DNA of 64,000 nt from Phoronis australis (taxonomy: Eukaryota > Phoronida > Phoronidae). The position numbers and the translations under genes are program-made. The stretch spans positions 1-64,000 of the forward strand of contig NMRA01000154.1 of the NCBI GenBank assembly GCA_002633005.1. Reading direction: 5' to 3'. The notes under the pieces were generated by a model that ran no database searches, was not told the DNA's origin, and saw only the letters and a program-made list of their open reading frames with translations. This document shows positions 46,201 through 57,884 of the stretch, piece after piece; the stretch's first letter is position 1, and every line of letters starts with the position of its first letter.

Positions 46201-46780
46201 TTGTGTGAAAAGTCGTCAGATACTACAGCTCACTTTTCTGTGGTTTATGCTATAATGAGGAATGGCGAGCCGAGTTTGTGGTGGTTGTAACAACTTAACA
46301 TCTAACCACTCTGTGGCTCTTTTCACTTTCCTTTGGGACGTCGGAGAGGGTAGATGTGGCACAAGTTTGTAGCAGAAACTTGTGTTGGTGGATGTGACAC
46401 ACTGGCACTGGTTATGTCCATAGGTCATACCCTTGTAAGTGGAGCTAAGAAACTTTCAATTGAATTCGTTCTTCTATTCTCTCGTTTCTGGGATATTTGA
46501 GTTCACGATTGTAATATGCAGGGCTATAAAATAAGGTTTGATGATCCTGACCATGTAGTCACTTTTCAAGAGAAGGTAAGCAGTTGTTTTAAGCACTTTA
46601 ACTATTTTGGCAAGTCTTGTAGGTTTGGCAATCTTCTAATGTACCAATAATTTGTAAGCAATTATGAAGTTCTGTGTGTTGATTTTGTCGTGTTGTCTCT
46701 TGGGTTTTATTACCTTTGACCAATGTTTGTTTACTGGTTTTGTTTAAGTTGTTAAAATGCTCTTGTAGATATGGGCTTGA
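38239..46780 (+). CDS. GNB5: G protein subunit beta-5
   Basis: Nine exons: 38239-38359, 41165-41301, 42006-42124, 42507-42633, 43355-43498, 44537-44677, 45066-45162, 45478-45644 and a 12-base terminal coding piece 46769-46780 (IWA, stop). All are GT-AG and in phase, giving 354 residues, the length of the short Gbeta5 form. It has an N-terminal coiled coil ([20 protein letters not shown]), then seven WD40 blades with landmarks such as [78 protein letters not shown] and GSWDNTLK. These are diagnostic of Gbeta5 rather than Gbeta1-4. Gbeta5 normally pairs with the GGL domain of R7-family RGS proteins to speed G-alpha(i/o) turnoff in neurons. The start is the ATG following agagcaag. Exon 1 and the end of exon 5 each appear twice. 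Confidence 0.97.
39259..39379 (+). CDS. GNB5: Second copy of GNB5 exon 1
   Basis: Same ATG, same coiled-coil coding sequence and same GTAAGA donor as 38239-38359. The only coding difference I see is the third codon (GCG to TCG, Ala to Ser). Either copy splices in phase to exon 2 at 41165. Probably the other allele. Confidence 0.8.
42812..42962. repeat. Dispersed C-rich repeat, full-length copy in a GNB5 intron
   Basis: Runs from AGCGGATTTAAAGGGGGATG through a CCCTCCCCCC tract, ATTCCATGTGGCAGT, GACGGGCAAAATCCTGCC and out through CTCAAAATCCTGGATACGCC. The two ends are imperfect inverted repeats. About 150 bp, non-coding; the best reference copy in this window. Confidence 0.8.
43449..44022. repeat. 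Direct duplication of GNB5 exon 5 end and intron 5 start
   Basis: 43449-43712 is repeated at 43749-44022 with a few differences; a single N at 43748 marks the join. The second copy has the last 50 bases of exon 5 and its donor but no acceptor, so it cannot be spliced in as an exon. Confidence 0.85.
44221..44540 (+). repeat. 73-bp tandem array that ends in the exon 6 splice acceptor
   Basis: Four to five units, each holding CATTTCTCnnTC-like pyrimidine sequence, a TCC(a/g)(a/g)G junction and GTTGTTACTTGGACCATGAC-like sequence. Acceptor-like junctions fall near 44244, 44318, 44391 and 44463, and the true exon 6 acceptor is at 44536, giving an even 72-74 base spacing. Confidence 0.8.
45308..45512 (+). 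repeat. Tandem duplication of the exon 8 acceptor and exon start
   Basis: TTAAACACTGATAACT...CCATTTGTCTGTTCATAG|GTCGGCTAC at 45308-45380 is followed by a second copy whose acceptor (TGTACACAG|GCCGGCTAC) is the functional one at 45478. The upstream copy reads [12 protein letters not shown] before a stop, a decayed version of [12 protein letters not shown], so it is a pseudo-exon. Confidence 0.75.
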
Positions 46781-47387
46781 TGGCTACTGAGCACCCTAGC
46801 TAAGGCATGGAAGTTTGGTACCTCAGCAAACATAGGAATATCAGTACCATGTCAAGGAAATGACCGTCGGTACCTCATCAAACAAACGTGTCTCAGCCAC
46901 AACCTGTGTGTTCGTCTTCTTCTTCGTCCCTACTGTAGACAACCTGGTACTGTACACCAGTCACCTTACTAGAAGGTTGTGAACTCCCAGTTTCTGAAAC
47001 TTTTCGTTTTGCCGTATGAAGTTCCTGAAAGGTGTGAGGCACCAATGTCCTTCCATAGTTGTATTTGTTCTTTAGATTCGTCAAATGCTTTTGTTTCCAT
47101 TTCTTTTTCATTTAGTGCAGGTCATCTAGTGCAGTTTGGATTTGTGAGCGGGGCTCCATCTAGTGGATGTCATTGCATAAATTTTGGAGTATTTGCTTCT
47201 AACACAGTTAGAAGCTTTTCAAATCTCTAGTCATACCCTAATTGATTGAGATCAGAATGCATATTAGTGGTGCAATCTCAGTGGACTGCGAAAGTGGGAA
47301 GTTGTTTACGTTTCAATTGGTACTATGTTAGGGTACTTTTTCGTTTTTTCATCACTGCAGATCATAGATCGAAAGGTGTCGGTGACA

Positions 47388-47393
47388 AATAAA
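47388..47393 (+). terminator. Candidate GNB5 poly(A) signal (proximal)
   Basis: AATAAA about 600 bases after the stop codon, in an AT-rich context. Confidence 0.35.
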
Positions 47394-48186
47394 AACAAGT
47401 CACAACCCTATGTGCATCTCTATGTATCTGTCTCTGTACTGAGTTTGTAAGAAGTGAACTTCATTTTTATTCAACTGTGGCAATCATTTTGTTGGTGCAC
47501 TGCTAGAAATTAATTTTTTATTTAAAAGTTGTGTACCAAATTTTGTTTTCTTTGGAAGTGGATGTCTCATTGAGGGCTGTCGTTTGGTAGAATGCAATAA
47601 TGTGGAAAGGATATCTTAATTCCAAAATACTTATGTTCGTCAATTTTCAATGACAGTTGCCCAAAAATGCAAAATATAATTGGTTGTGATCTGCTAATTT
47701 TACTTGGTACATTTTTTCTCTAGAATTTCTGACCAGTGGTCTCAACTGAGAGGCCCGTTTGTCGAAAACCTGTGAAACAAGCAGGATGACTTGAAGTTAT
47801 TGAACTGAGACATAGATTTTATTGTCTCTTGAGACGTCTGTCAAACTTCTTTCACATGATTCCAAATCTTTAAAGTTAATAGGAATGCAGACTTCATAAG
47901 AGGGCAAAATGTGCTAGCACTTTTGTAATGGATTTCCACAACAGTAAAACTTGCATTTTTCAGATTTTTGCTTAGTTAGTCAAAGTTGTGTAGTACAGTT
48001 GTTCATTCGGCCCTTTAGATAGGTCAGGTTTACCATCGTATGAAATGTCTTGGTCTGGTTGGATCTGACTTACAGGAGTCTGCAAGGCCATGTTTGCTGT
48101 TGGAAATGTACTGTTGGTGGCTGTTAAGGTGCTGGCGGTCAGTTTTTTTCACCTGCGTGCATAATGCAGACGCCCGTGACTGTAAA

Positions 48187-48285
48187 GCACAACCCCCTGC
48201 CCTCACATCCCCTGCCCTCGCGTCCCCTGCCTTCACGTCCCCTGCCTTCACATCCCCTCCCCTCACAGCCCCTGCCCTCACAGTC
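48187..48285. repeat. 15-bp minisatellite, about 6 copies
   Basis: Unit CCCCTGCCCTCACAT with C/T and A/G variants. Period 15 keeps frames open on both strands, producing spurious repeat peptides. Confidence 0.85.
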
Positions 48286-48584
48286 TCCTACTCTCATTAC
48301 CTAATAAGCCTTTATGGTCTCAGTTGCAAGCTACTACTGGCGTTTTTTTCCATGATATTAAATGTTCTCTACTGTCTGTGATAGCTGATTTACTATTCAT
48401 ATGTTGTAATCGCGATATAGCCTCATAGTAATGGTGACTTTGCAGTTACAACTTTGGTAACTGTTAGAAACGTCTGTTGGTGATATGTCTGCAATTTCTG
48501 GATAGACAGGACTTATTACAGATGATGTTTTATAACTTTTTTCTGTTTCTTTGAAGATGGTGCTGCATACCGGGTGTCTTTTTG

Positions 48585-48680
48585 ACTTGGCAGTGTAGGG
48601 TGGAGAAAACATCCAGTAGCGAAACTCTTTCACTTGACAATGCAGGGTGGAGTAAACATCCTGCAGCGAGACTCTTAAAT
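48585..48680. repeat. Two-copy tandem repeat, about 48 bp
   Basis: ACTTGGCAGTGTAGGGTGGA...GAAACTCTTT is followed directly by ACTTGACAATGCAGGGTGGA...GAGACTCTTA. Confidence 0.7.
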
Positions 48681-49455
48681 ATCTCAAAAACAAGTGGCTG
48701 AATTTTGTAAATGCCACTGCTGTAGTGGTGAAATTAGAGGTAAGTAGGCGCCTCAAGCCCACCCTGTCACCTTGAGCACTGAACGTTAGTTACGGTGCGT
48801 AGGAACTACTTTCAAATGCCAAAATGTGGTTGGCTGCGCATACGTTCGCCTACGTGCGCCTACGCCCCACTACAGCACTGGTAAATGCTCTACATCGAAT
48901 TTTAAAAACTTTGTGGCAGACACACACTTACTAGCTTAAGTAGGTAGTTTGGTGTGAATATTAAGATATGAGACGTGACAACTCGAGTCCGCCATTTCCG
49001 CTGCCATTGCCATGTGTCGAGCAACTTGCATCAACCGCTAGTCACGTGACAGCTTCCCACATACACTGCCCTGTTATGTCAACGCCTTATTCAAGTGTCT
49101 TCTTCAGTATACCCTAATTGCGGCGAGGGCTAGTATCGCATGCAATTTTTTTTGTTTGTTTTTTTTTGCCGCGAGTCTCTGTCACTTATTTTGTGCACTT
49201 TTTAGAGGTTTTTTTTTGTAACTGTAACGTTTGTCTGGGTAGCTTTATTTTATTGTATTTTTCTTTATGGGTTTATTTACAGTTTACTTGTGTTTATGGA
49301 AAGGTTATTAGAAAAACGTTGTTTGTTGAGTATTTTAGCAGTTCGTAAATTATTGATAGTACGTTTGTATAAAATTCTTAGCTGTTTAGATTAAACTTAT
49401 GATGTGTATGTACTCGATTTTTGTGCAATATTTTAATGCACAACACCGTAGGAGT

Positions 49456-49461
49456 AATAAA
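49456..49461 (+). terminator. AATAAA, possible distal GNB5 poly(A) signal
   Basis: AATAAA in a T-rich region, 2.7 kb after the stop. It may instead belong to an unannotated transcript. Confidence 0.25.
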
Positions 49462-52400
49462 ATGGATTATTTGAAATAGTTTTGTCTTTTCTCTTTCTGT
49501 CTCTGCTCTAGTGACGCAAAGAAATATAAGTTGTAATTTTCACCCTGGTGCGAATCTTATTACAGTATTGAGCAATTCCCGTGATAGATTTAAGCGTTAT
49601 TCAGTTATTTACGTGACCTCGTCGTGTTGCAAAGCGGATTCCGTAGTTCGATATAAACGGCAATTCATATTCCGAAGCCTGATAAGCTCTCTTAAGCTGC
49701 TATTTCACCCATGCAGACTTAGCCGATTTTGCGTCGTTCAGTGCATTAAAACTGCAGTTCGCCCTGTTGAGCTGACTTAGCCCTGTGACTAAGAACTAAA
49801 ACGAATTGACCTTTTATTCAAACAAAATCGTCTCAAAATATTCCAGTTAGAAGCAAGAACATCGAAACCATCGGCGCCTTCAGAAAACGCTTCAGAGTTC
49901 AGTGGCCACCACTAAAATCGGGACACAGTGCCTTCAAGGGCTATTGAGTAGGTATTACCGGAAGGAACAATGAATCTAGCTCGCTTGGTGAGAATGAAAA
50001 AAATATTCTAGTTCAGTCATGCGAGCATCCAGTCTAAAAAGTTGGTGGCCTCGAATTTTAGAAAATGTGGATCTTTTACCAAGTAAGATTCACGGAGTAC
50101 GTTCAGAGCTATGAATTGTGCATTCGCCGAATTTTGGTACTTCCTGTCTCGTTTTCTACTTTTTTCAGAGGTTTTGTTTCTCTGACGGAGGCGCGGACCT
50201 CAGTTTTTGCACACTTCGCCAAATGGGGTACTCAAAGGAGCCCCCCTGGGTGCAGCATGGTTCTGACTAGATTTATTTTCTTTAAAATAGCGGCCTTCTG
50301 TAGCGTTGTTGCATTTCTGCGCCCTACGAGCACTAGAGCTGAGAAATCTGCTGCAAATTCAGGTAACCCTCAAACAACCCAGATATTTCAAGAAATTTAG
50401 ATAGCTGACAGCACCTATGAACCACATTTTGGAACCAACAGGATTTTTGCTTTCAGCATCTAGTATTGGCTTGTGCCTAGCATTGACAGGGCAGTGGTGG
50501 TTTTGAGCTGAAATCTGTCAATTTTGTGTTTTGACACCTGTTTTGAACCCCGCGCTTCCTTTAGCTGAATGTCAAACCTCCGAAAATACCGCGGAGACAG
50601 AATGAAGCTTGTGTGGTAATGAGTATCGGTTGTGATGTGAAACGACTCGCAAGTTTTCATTTTTGTCACTACATTTTTTTTACAGCTGACTGAAAGAAGT
50701 TTATCTCAGTCGCGACATGTGCGCTGCCAGGCCAACGCAGGAGAGATAACTCAGTGAGGGCCTCCTTAGCTGGTTACGGAAATAGAACCATGCCACAAAT
50801 ATTAATAGAAACAAATATTTGAGACTGATTTTATGAGAATAAAGGTCAAATTCGATTTTCGTTTTCAGTCAACTCAGTGAACAGGAGGAAATCATTCTGC
50901 TTAAATTACAAATGATTCGTCAGATCGGCAAACTGGGGCTTCTGTGCTTATAGCGCCCCCAAGCGACTGCCTAGTGAACCCATGCCGTGAGCCAGACTCG
51001 TCTTGTCCTACATGGTTAAACTACAAGCACCGTCTTTAATATTTCAAACAAAATAACATCGTGTAATCGTCATCAAACTTCAAAAGTTTTGGAACAAATT
51101 TGAAGACTCCTAATACATGTGCGGTACTTACTACCATTTTTAACACCACGGCTAATATCGGACAACTAGTTACAGCGTTGTGTACAAATCAATGTTTAAC
51201 TGGACATTATCTTAAACCGCAAATTGACTAATTCATTAAGCTGTCAGCAAACGAAAGTATATAGGTGGATATTTGATCGTAACCTACCATTATGTTTTAT
51301 TCTGACGTCACAAGTAATCCCAACCGATTGGGTACCGGTACACATGGTTATTACAGGTCATATGTCATCGGAATTAATGAACAGTGTACTCGTACACTAC
51401 TATACACAACGATACGAGGAACCAAATGGAAATTATCGATTATATCTACGAATGTGTTTTATTTTGGTTTGAAGTTGGCCTTCGATAAGAACTCAACGAA
51501 AGCTAGGTTGCGTGTTTGGAGAATTCGACTCTTCATATTCCGGTACTGTGCTTTCAGTCACTGAGTTGACATATATCACTGATGGTCAAACGGACCGTAA
51601 ATGCAATAATCTTACGAGTAAACCCATTGTGATCACGTGTTTCACTTGTAATGCATCGTGATATTCGGAGATGACTTGGGTGGTCTTGCGTTTTCGTGGA
51701 TGTGTTGCACCTACGGAACCTTCCAGAACACGTGCTCTAGTATACATAGCCTCAAATCATCCCGGAGTCTGCGCATGCGGGAACTTCAATCATTACTGTA
51801 CAGCAAATCTCGCGTGCCGCCCCACCTAGCGGCAGGCAGGGAACCAGCGAATACAACGAGACTCTCAAATAATGGGAAATGTCGTCGAATGCTCCGGATT
51901 ACCCCCTGTGTTAACAATACATCAGAAGTCAAAGTAAAGATTGAAACTTTTGAGACCCATTAAACTGAAGCCACGATTTTAGCTGTCGCTAGTCTGCAAG
52001 GATTGGAGTTCGCACATGCGCAGACATGAAACACATCTGAGGAAGTACGAAAATACCCTATAATGTTCAATGCTACGGAACGAGTCTTTTTATCGAAAAC
52101 AGCCACGGTTACCGGTCTCTTGCGACACGTCAATCAGCCGATCCAAACGAGAGTGGACATCATTCACAGGTGCCGTCCTCGAAGGTAACCTTTGTGTATC
52201 ACGCTCTTGTTGGAACAAACAATAAACTTGACTAGAAATATACTTATTTCTTAGTCAATTCGAGGTTCCTCCGCTGATTGTTCTTCTTTCCCGTTTTGAG
52301 AAATAGAATTCGCCTTGTGATAAAGACAGCACTGTGAAATTGTGTAGTCAGGCATCACGTAGGTGACAAGTTAGATTATTAGCAGGAATGTTAATTCAGT

Positions 52401-52670
52401 GGCCAATGAAAATTTGAAATTTTTGGCAATCATGGTTCTGATATAAGCCACGAATTGCCGTACTCTTACAAAATGTTCGTCAAATTCCGTTTGGCGATTT
52501 CGGCCCTTTTAAAAAAGTACAACTGAGAGAAAAACTCACGTTGAGAGTAACCTGAATAATGTGAGCGAATACGCTATTTTTTAGGCATGCCTACAATGCA
52601 CTACTGAAGTAACCCCAGTGTCGGCGCACGACCTTTCGTTATTTAGGCCTTATCTTCCAAGCTATTGTTC
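49462..52670. other. Intergenic between GNB5 and RASL12
   Basis: Apart from the dispersed repeat at 50038-50260 I see no recognisable coding or structural feature. Frames at 51224-51564 and 51658-51963 have no identifiable motif. Confidence 0.5.
50038..50260 (+). repeat. Dispersed repeat, copy 2 (mate at 36960-37215)
   Basis: Matches the minus strand of 36960-37215, including the block that reads YVQSYELC in a shared frame. Divergence is scattered over all codon positions as far as I can see, so coding conservation is not shown. Confidence 0.75.
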
Positions 52671-52676
52671 TTTATT
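52671..52676 (-). terminator. Candidate RASL12 poly(A) signal
   Basis: AATAAA on the minus strand, about 400 bases after the stop at 53073. Confidence 0.4.
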
Positions 52677-52909
52677 TCATATTATCAAACAGAATAGTAA
52701 CTTTTAAAATCAAATTCCTTTTCGAAAACGAAATAAGATAATTTCTCAGACGCTTGGTCACTCAAAAAGTCAATGGCAGACGCCGGAGCCGCCGGGTCTG
52801 ATGAGATACCCTGCGCTATCGTAGGGAATCAATTGCATTTCATTGTTTAACTTTTAAAACATCACAATACTCTCTGTACAAAAAGCTGACAAGTGAATTA
52901 GTTTAATAC

Positions 52910-52932
52910 TTATATATATATATATATATATA
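52910..52932. repeat. (TA)n microsatellite
   Basis: About eleven TA dinucleotides in the RASL12 3' flank. Confidence 0.95.
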
Positions 52933-53072
52933 CAAAAGTGTGTGCATCTATATTTCACAGTGTCGTCACAGTTTAAACTTTCGAGAAACTGTAAAACCGT
53001 GGCTGACCCACAGTATTGCCAGTCTATCGCGCCGTTTTCTTGTTGAGAACACTATCTCACCCAAAGAAACTA

Positions 53073-56000
53073 TCAGTTGAATATCTTGAAACTTTTGTTA
53101 AAAAGTCTGAAACTAGACACCGACTTTTTATGCACAGGTCTTGGTTTATCGTCCTCTTTTTTGTCGGAGGCGTTCTTCGGTGACTTGGTCCTTCGCAGAG
53201 CGTTCGTATTGGATGAGTTTCCTGGACTGAGAAAAGTATGTTTGTCCTCTGATATAAACAGTGGCTGTAGCGGCATTTGTCGCTCTCTCTCGCGCATAAT
53301 TTCTCTAATAATGTCATGGAACACAGTTTCCACAGCAATGTATTCTTCAGCCGCACTACTTTCGTAGAACATACATTCGTATTGCGTGGCCAGAGACGAC
53401 CCTTCGTTGCTGCTGATTTGTCTGTGAAATAAAAAATTCGATGAACAGTATCTTGTATCTAAACATTTTGACACAAGCCATGTCCCTTTGCCGTCAACGA
53501 CCATGGCAACAGTTTTGCGTTTTACCTAACGAAGTTTAAAGCAGCTGTAAACCAGCGTACAGCGGTCCAAGAAACGAACGTCTGATTTAGACTACTTACC
53601 GCGATAAAATTGATTTCAACGTGTTCCTAATTATACTGAGATAAGAAATGATTTCTAGCTGTGTAAAGGACTGGAAGTTCACTATTCCTTGAAGTGATGC
53701 TCCAGTTTGAAATGAGATCCGTGACAAGCCAACTTGTACAGTCTGGTCTCGCACAATAACGAAGTGCCAGTTCAGTTCTTTAGGAGCCCGGAAATCACTT
53801 CGATTTTGATAAAGGATTATTTTGAGAACAATTTCACTTACCCTTAAGTGGTCTAAATCAAAAACGATTAGTCACGTTATTTCCATTACTATCAATTATT
53901 GCCAGTCTGAACACGGGGTCATTTGCGGGATAAAATTTACGCAAAAGCTTAAAAGCTCAGAAAGGTGATAGGAAGCGATAGCGAAATTGGCGTGTGTAAA
54001 AATTCCTACGACACGCACATGTTTTGGATATCTCATCTTTGAGAGAATTTCCTTTCATTTTACAGATTTAACATGAGTATCGGCTATATTCTAACAAACT
54101 CAGCGGTTTTTATTTTCTCAAAAATGCTAAATGTTCGTCACCACGGCAATGGCGTTTTCCAAAAGTTTTCGTTCGTCCAGTAAAAGTTGCAATATTTATT
54201 TTTATTTTGTCTTCACTTTTGCTAGATAGATAGAAGACGAATATGTCAAGTAAATTGTGCTTCCAAATCAAAATGTTTTTTGTGAAAATGGGACAGCGCT
54301 GTGTTGTGCTGGCCAACCAACTTTCTTTTAGACGTCGAAAGAAAAACAGTGTCTCTCGATTACTTGCAAAACACTTCAGAACGTGAGGGTTACTGTAATT
54401 TAACATCTGCTACGATTACAGAAATTACCACTAAGATTAAAGTATACATACCTGTATCTTTCTAAGTCTGCTTTGTTGCCTAGCAACGCTAACGGGTAAT
54501 ACTTTCCAGTAATTCTCTGGTACTGTGTAACATTTTCTAAAAATGTCGTTGCATCGTCAAAACTTTGCCTACTCGTAATACTGTAAACAACGATAAAGCC
54601 GTCTGCCCATTTTAGGTATCTGTTAGCGTCAGAATCTTCCTACAATACAAGAAACCCATGGGTGGAATGACCGCTACTGATAATGGAGTCATTGGTTTAT
54701 ACTCATTAACAATGCATTAACATTTGTGTACAGCATCATTTCTGTTTTATCTACTTAGTTTATACAGGCACGATATAAAACATCCGTTTGCTAAGCTCCC
54801 TTGACTGTGACGCGCGTGCACATGGAATGACGTCAAAGTATTCTATTTTTTCATTGGGAAGTTGAGAGTTGAAGCGTGATTTGTCATGCGTCAATATTGA
54901 AAGGTAAATGAAAATTGGAAAAGATCCCCTGACAGCCTTCTGTATAAAGAGTATGAACGCTGACGTAAACTTATCAAGACATCAAAGAACTGACTCCTAG
55001 TGTTTTCTTTCTCTAGTAGTCCAACTGCCATCGAACTTGACAAATTGCAGGTTCGCATGTTTATATATGATCAGGTATGAAACCCTATTGTGGATAAAAA
55101 CAAACTTGAAATGGTTTTGAAGGATCCTAAACGAGGTGTATACATGGTTTTAAAAGTAACGAATTGATGAAGTGGCCACTCTGTGCTCTAATTCAGTGGG
55201 ACGATCAGCTTTCGTTGTTCACTTACTTGACACCTTTTTACGGCAAATCAAAAGAAATTTAATCGGCCAGTCCCTACAAGGAACTTGCCTCCCAGTATAC
55301 GTGCACTGACCAGAAATTTAATGCTTTGTAAAACAAAAACCAAGCACGGAACTGTTAAAAATAAAGATCACAGGTTGGTAATTTTGTGTTCACTTTTTAT
55401 TGGGCCCAACTTGGAACAAGCGTGCAACTAGTACTGATCATCGCTACGATTCTGCACGACTGATGACATATGACCACCAGTCTCATAACAGTCTCATGAT
55501 ATATGACCACCAGTCTCATATCAGTCTGATGATATATGACCACCAGTCTCATATCAGTCAGATGATATATGACCACCAGTCTCATATCAGTGTGATGATA
55601 TATGACCACCAGTCTCGTAGCAGTCAGATGATACATGACCACCAGTCTCATAACAGTCTCATGATATATGACCACCAGTCTCATATCGCTCTGATGCTAC
55701 AGTGTATATGACCACCAGTCTCATATCAGTCTGATAACACATGACCACCAGTCTCATATCAGGCTGATGATATATGACCACCAGTCTCATAACAGTTCTC
55801 ATGATACATGACCACCAGTCTCATATCAGTCTGGTGATATATGACCACCAGTCTCATATCAGTCTGATGATATATGACCACCAGTCTCATATCAGGCTGA
55901 TGATATATGACCACCAGTCTCATGTCAGTCTCATGATATATGACCACCAGTCTCATATCAGTCGGATAATATATGACCACCAGTCTCATATCAGTCTGAT

Positions 56001-57375
56001 TATCATTCACACAAGCGTCATTCTTGGAAACCCTTTTCTGATCATTTGTCATTGCTCAGTGATAAGAAATCATATAAATTATCAGATTCATAATAAACAT
56101 GGAAACGAAAAGTTTATCAACGGTTACTATGTTGTCAAATACAATTTATATCATACAATGGTTGATATAGGTATATAAAAATCCTTAATGATGAATAATG
56201 ATCAGCCACGGATCATGAAGTCAGAATGAAACAGAAATATTTTCTTGTGAATCGATGGAAAATAACACTGCCGTTTATATAGGGAGATTCTCCCGAAACA
56301 AGCCGCAAACTTGCGCGTTTTTCCATTTTGAAAGGCGAATCGAGTTATGTTGTGAAGTTGATGGCGGATTGTTCCTGCACCTAATGCTTGAATTCACAGT
56401 TGTAAGACTTGACCCTCTTAATTAGTCTTGCTATCGTGGTAGTTCAACTACGCCATCTTTACAAACATTGTTTCACGCCTCCTTGTACTTCATTGGTCTA
56501 AATGCAACGAGCGTCGGGTGAACAGCTGGCACGCTGCCAAAAATTAAAAACATTCAATATCAGCATGAGCCCAATATATGAAATTGACGGTCTGCAAAAT
56601 TTGAAGTTTCAGCCTCTATTGGAAAAAATATTTACAAAAGTCTGAGACCTGTTTCGGGAGAATAACCCTGTATGTAGCAGGCCAAAAACCAACAGTGATC
56701 GTAATTATTTGCAATTGTAGCAAACCTTGTCGCAAGTATCCATGATTCGTATCACCATTTCCTGGTTGTCCATGGTCTCTTGCTTTGTGTAAATTCCCTC
56801 TGGAAATTCATCAGAATTAATAAAAGCTTTTTACATTTTTACACAGTTTAACTCCGGCTTTTTAAAACTCACGGCAGGTATACATTCATTCTTTGGCATT
56901 GTGCCAAAAACCAAAAAGTTTAACTGAAATACGGCTCTATGTTAGTGCTTCAGTTGGACTTACATAATTGGAAAGATGAAAAGCTCGTTAAGCAATTACT
57001 TATCAAATCAACCATAACAGACGCGAATACCAGCGAATTTTCTTGTACGCAAAACAAACTCGATCACTTCCATGGACGAAATAGTGCTCCCGCCATACAA
57101 GAAATTTAAAATTAAGTTTAGTTTCTGCCTACACGACCAACCGTAAAATACATGGTCGACTCAGTCTACAAATTTCTTTTTAAATACAAAAACAAAAACA
57201 GTATTTCTGTAACAGAAAAGAATGTTCAAAGTAGTTAAACATTTTACCGACATTACTTAACCCTGAGAGGAGTGAGGGTAGGGCAGGCGTGAAGAATACA
57301 TCTACAGGACCGCCTTACCTATGTATGGGTCGTATTCCATTATGAACCTTTTTGTAATGTATTTCACAGTCAACG
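53073..57375 (-). CDS. RASL12: RAS-like family 12 small GTPase (first exon missing)
   Basis: Minus-strand exons 57375-57319, 56799-56726, 54639-54452 and 53421-53073 are all GT-AG and in phase, ending in a stop. They encode LTVKYITKRFIMEYDPYI (just after the P-loop), a switch region ending RIMDTCDK, then WADGFIVVYSITSRQSFDDA, LLGNKADLERYR (NKxD guanine motif), FYESSAAEEY (SA motif) and a long tail with PLQPLFISEDKHT and C-terminal SFKIFN. The LTKRF-x-x-EYDP start, the DTC/DTA replacement of the usual DTAG, PLFISE and terminal FKIF are shared with vertebrate RASL12. There is no CAAX box, so it should not be prenylated. The exon with the initiator and the GxxxxGKS P-loop was not found in the window and probably lies upstream beyond position 64000 or in unrecognised sequence. 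Intron 2 holds a minisatellite and a MITE. Confidence 0.9.
55455..56010. repeat. 33-bp minisatellite, about 17 copies, in a RASL12 intron
   Basis: Unit ATATGACCACCAGTCTCATA followed by TCAGTCTGATGAT. Several units vary by substitutions, and one or two have small insertions that split the array near 55700-55790. Both strands stay open and read as 11-residue repeats (YDHQSHISLMI one way, RLVVIYHQTDM the other). Confidence 0.95.
56281..56669. mobile_element. MITE-like element, 389 bp, in a RASL12 intron
   Basis: The left end AGGGAGATTCTCCCGAAACA is mirrored by TGTTTCGGGAGAATAACCCT at 56650-56669 with two mismatches. Flanks are TATAT and GTATG, compatible with a TA-type target. The interior is non-coding. 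Confidence 0.7.
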
Positions 57376-57491
57376 CTGAAAAGGAAGAACGGCGATCAGA
57401 TCAAGACACTTTTCGACTCGAAAGCTTATTAAAAGCGATAAAAGGCGCCTAAAAATTGACAATTTTATGTACATTCTGGACGGGGATCCAG

Positions 57492-57882
57492 TGGCCGGTT
57501 GCACGAAACCGTGCCAAATGGGGAATCAATTAAGGTCCCTAAGTCTTTTTGAGTATTTTTATGTACTCACACATGTAATTTTTTCTATCATTTCATCTTT
57601 AATATGAGTTCCTTTTTGATTAATGACATTTTCTAATAATATAGCTAAGAACTGAGCTCTGAGTTCACTGAAAATTAATAGGGACTCAGTTCTTAAATTG
57701 AGGGTGTTGCATGAAAAGATCTCTACTGGCTTTCAATAATATTGACAAGTCAACTAGAGTTCACTCTCGATTTGTATCAAAGCCAAAAATTGACTTAGTA
57801 ATGAAACTAAAACAATACAAGACAAGACAATCAATGTTTTCACACGTCCACAAATACGCAGTAGATTTAGGGAACCTCGGAG
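57492..57882. mobile_element. Truncated copy of the 22077 MITE
   Basis: Starts CCGGTTGCACGAAACCGTGC and follows the interior of the 22077-22487 element (ACATTTTCTAATAAT, CTCTCGATTTGTATCAAAGC, ATACGCAGTAGATTTAGGGA). It stops at GGGAACCTCGG, where the minisatellite begins, so the right terminal repeat is missing. Confidence 0.85.
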
Positions 57883-57884
57883 TC

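Larger units (their letters stand above)
46781..49461 (+). other. GNB5 3' flank / probable long 3' UTR
   Basis: No further coding exon seen. AATAAA signals occur at 47388 and 49456. It contains a 15-bp C-rich minisatellite and a 48-bp duplication. How far the GNB5 transcript extends cannot be told from sequence. Confidence 0.5.

Noticed and set aside
55455-56010. CRISPR-like array of regular repeats
   Set aside because: The units are contiguous tandem copies without unique spacers, in a eukaryotic intron.
55397-56178. Open frames encoding 11-residue repeats on both strands
   Set aside because: They follow from the 33-bp period of the minisatellite inside a RASL12 intron, not from selection on a protein.
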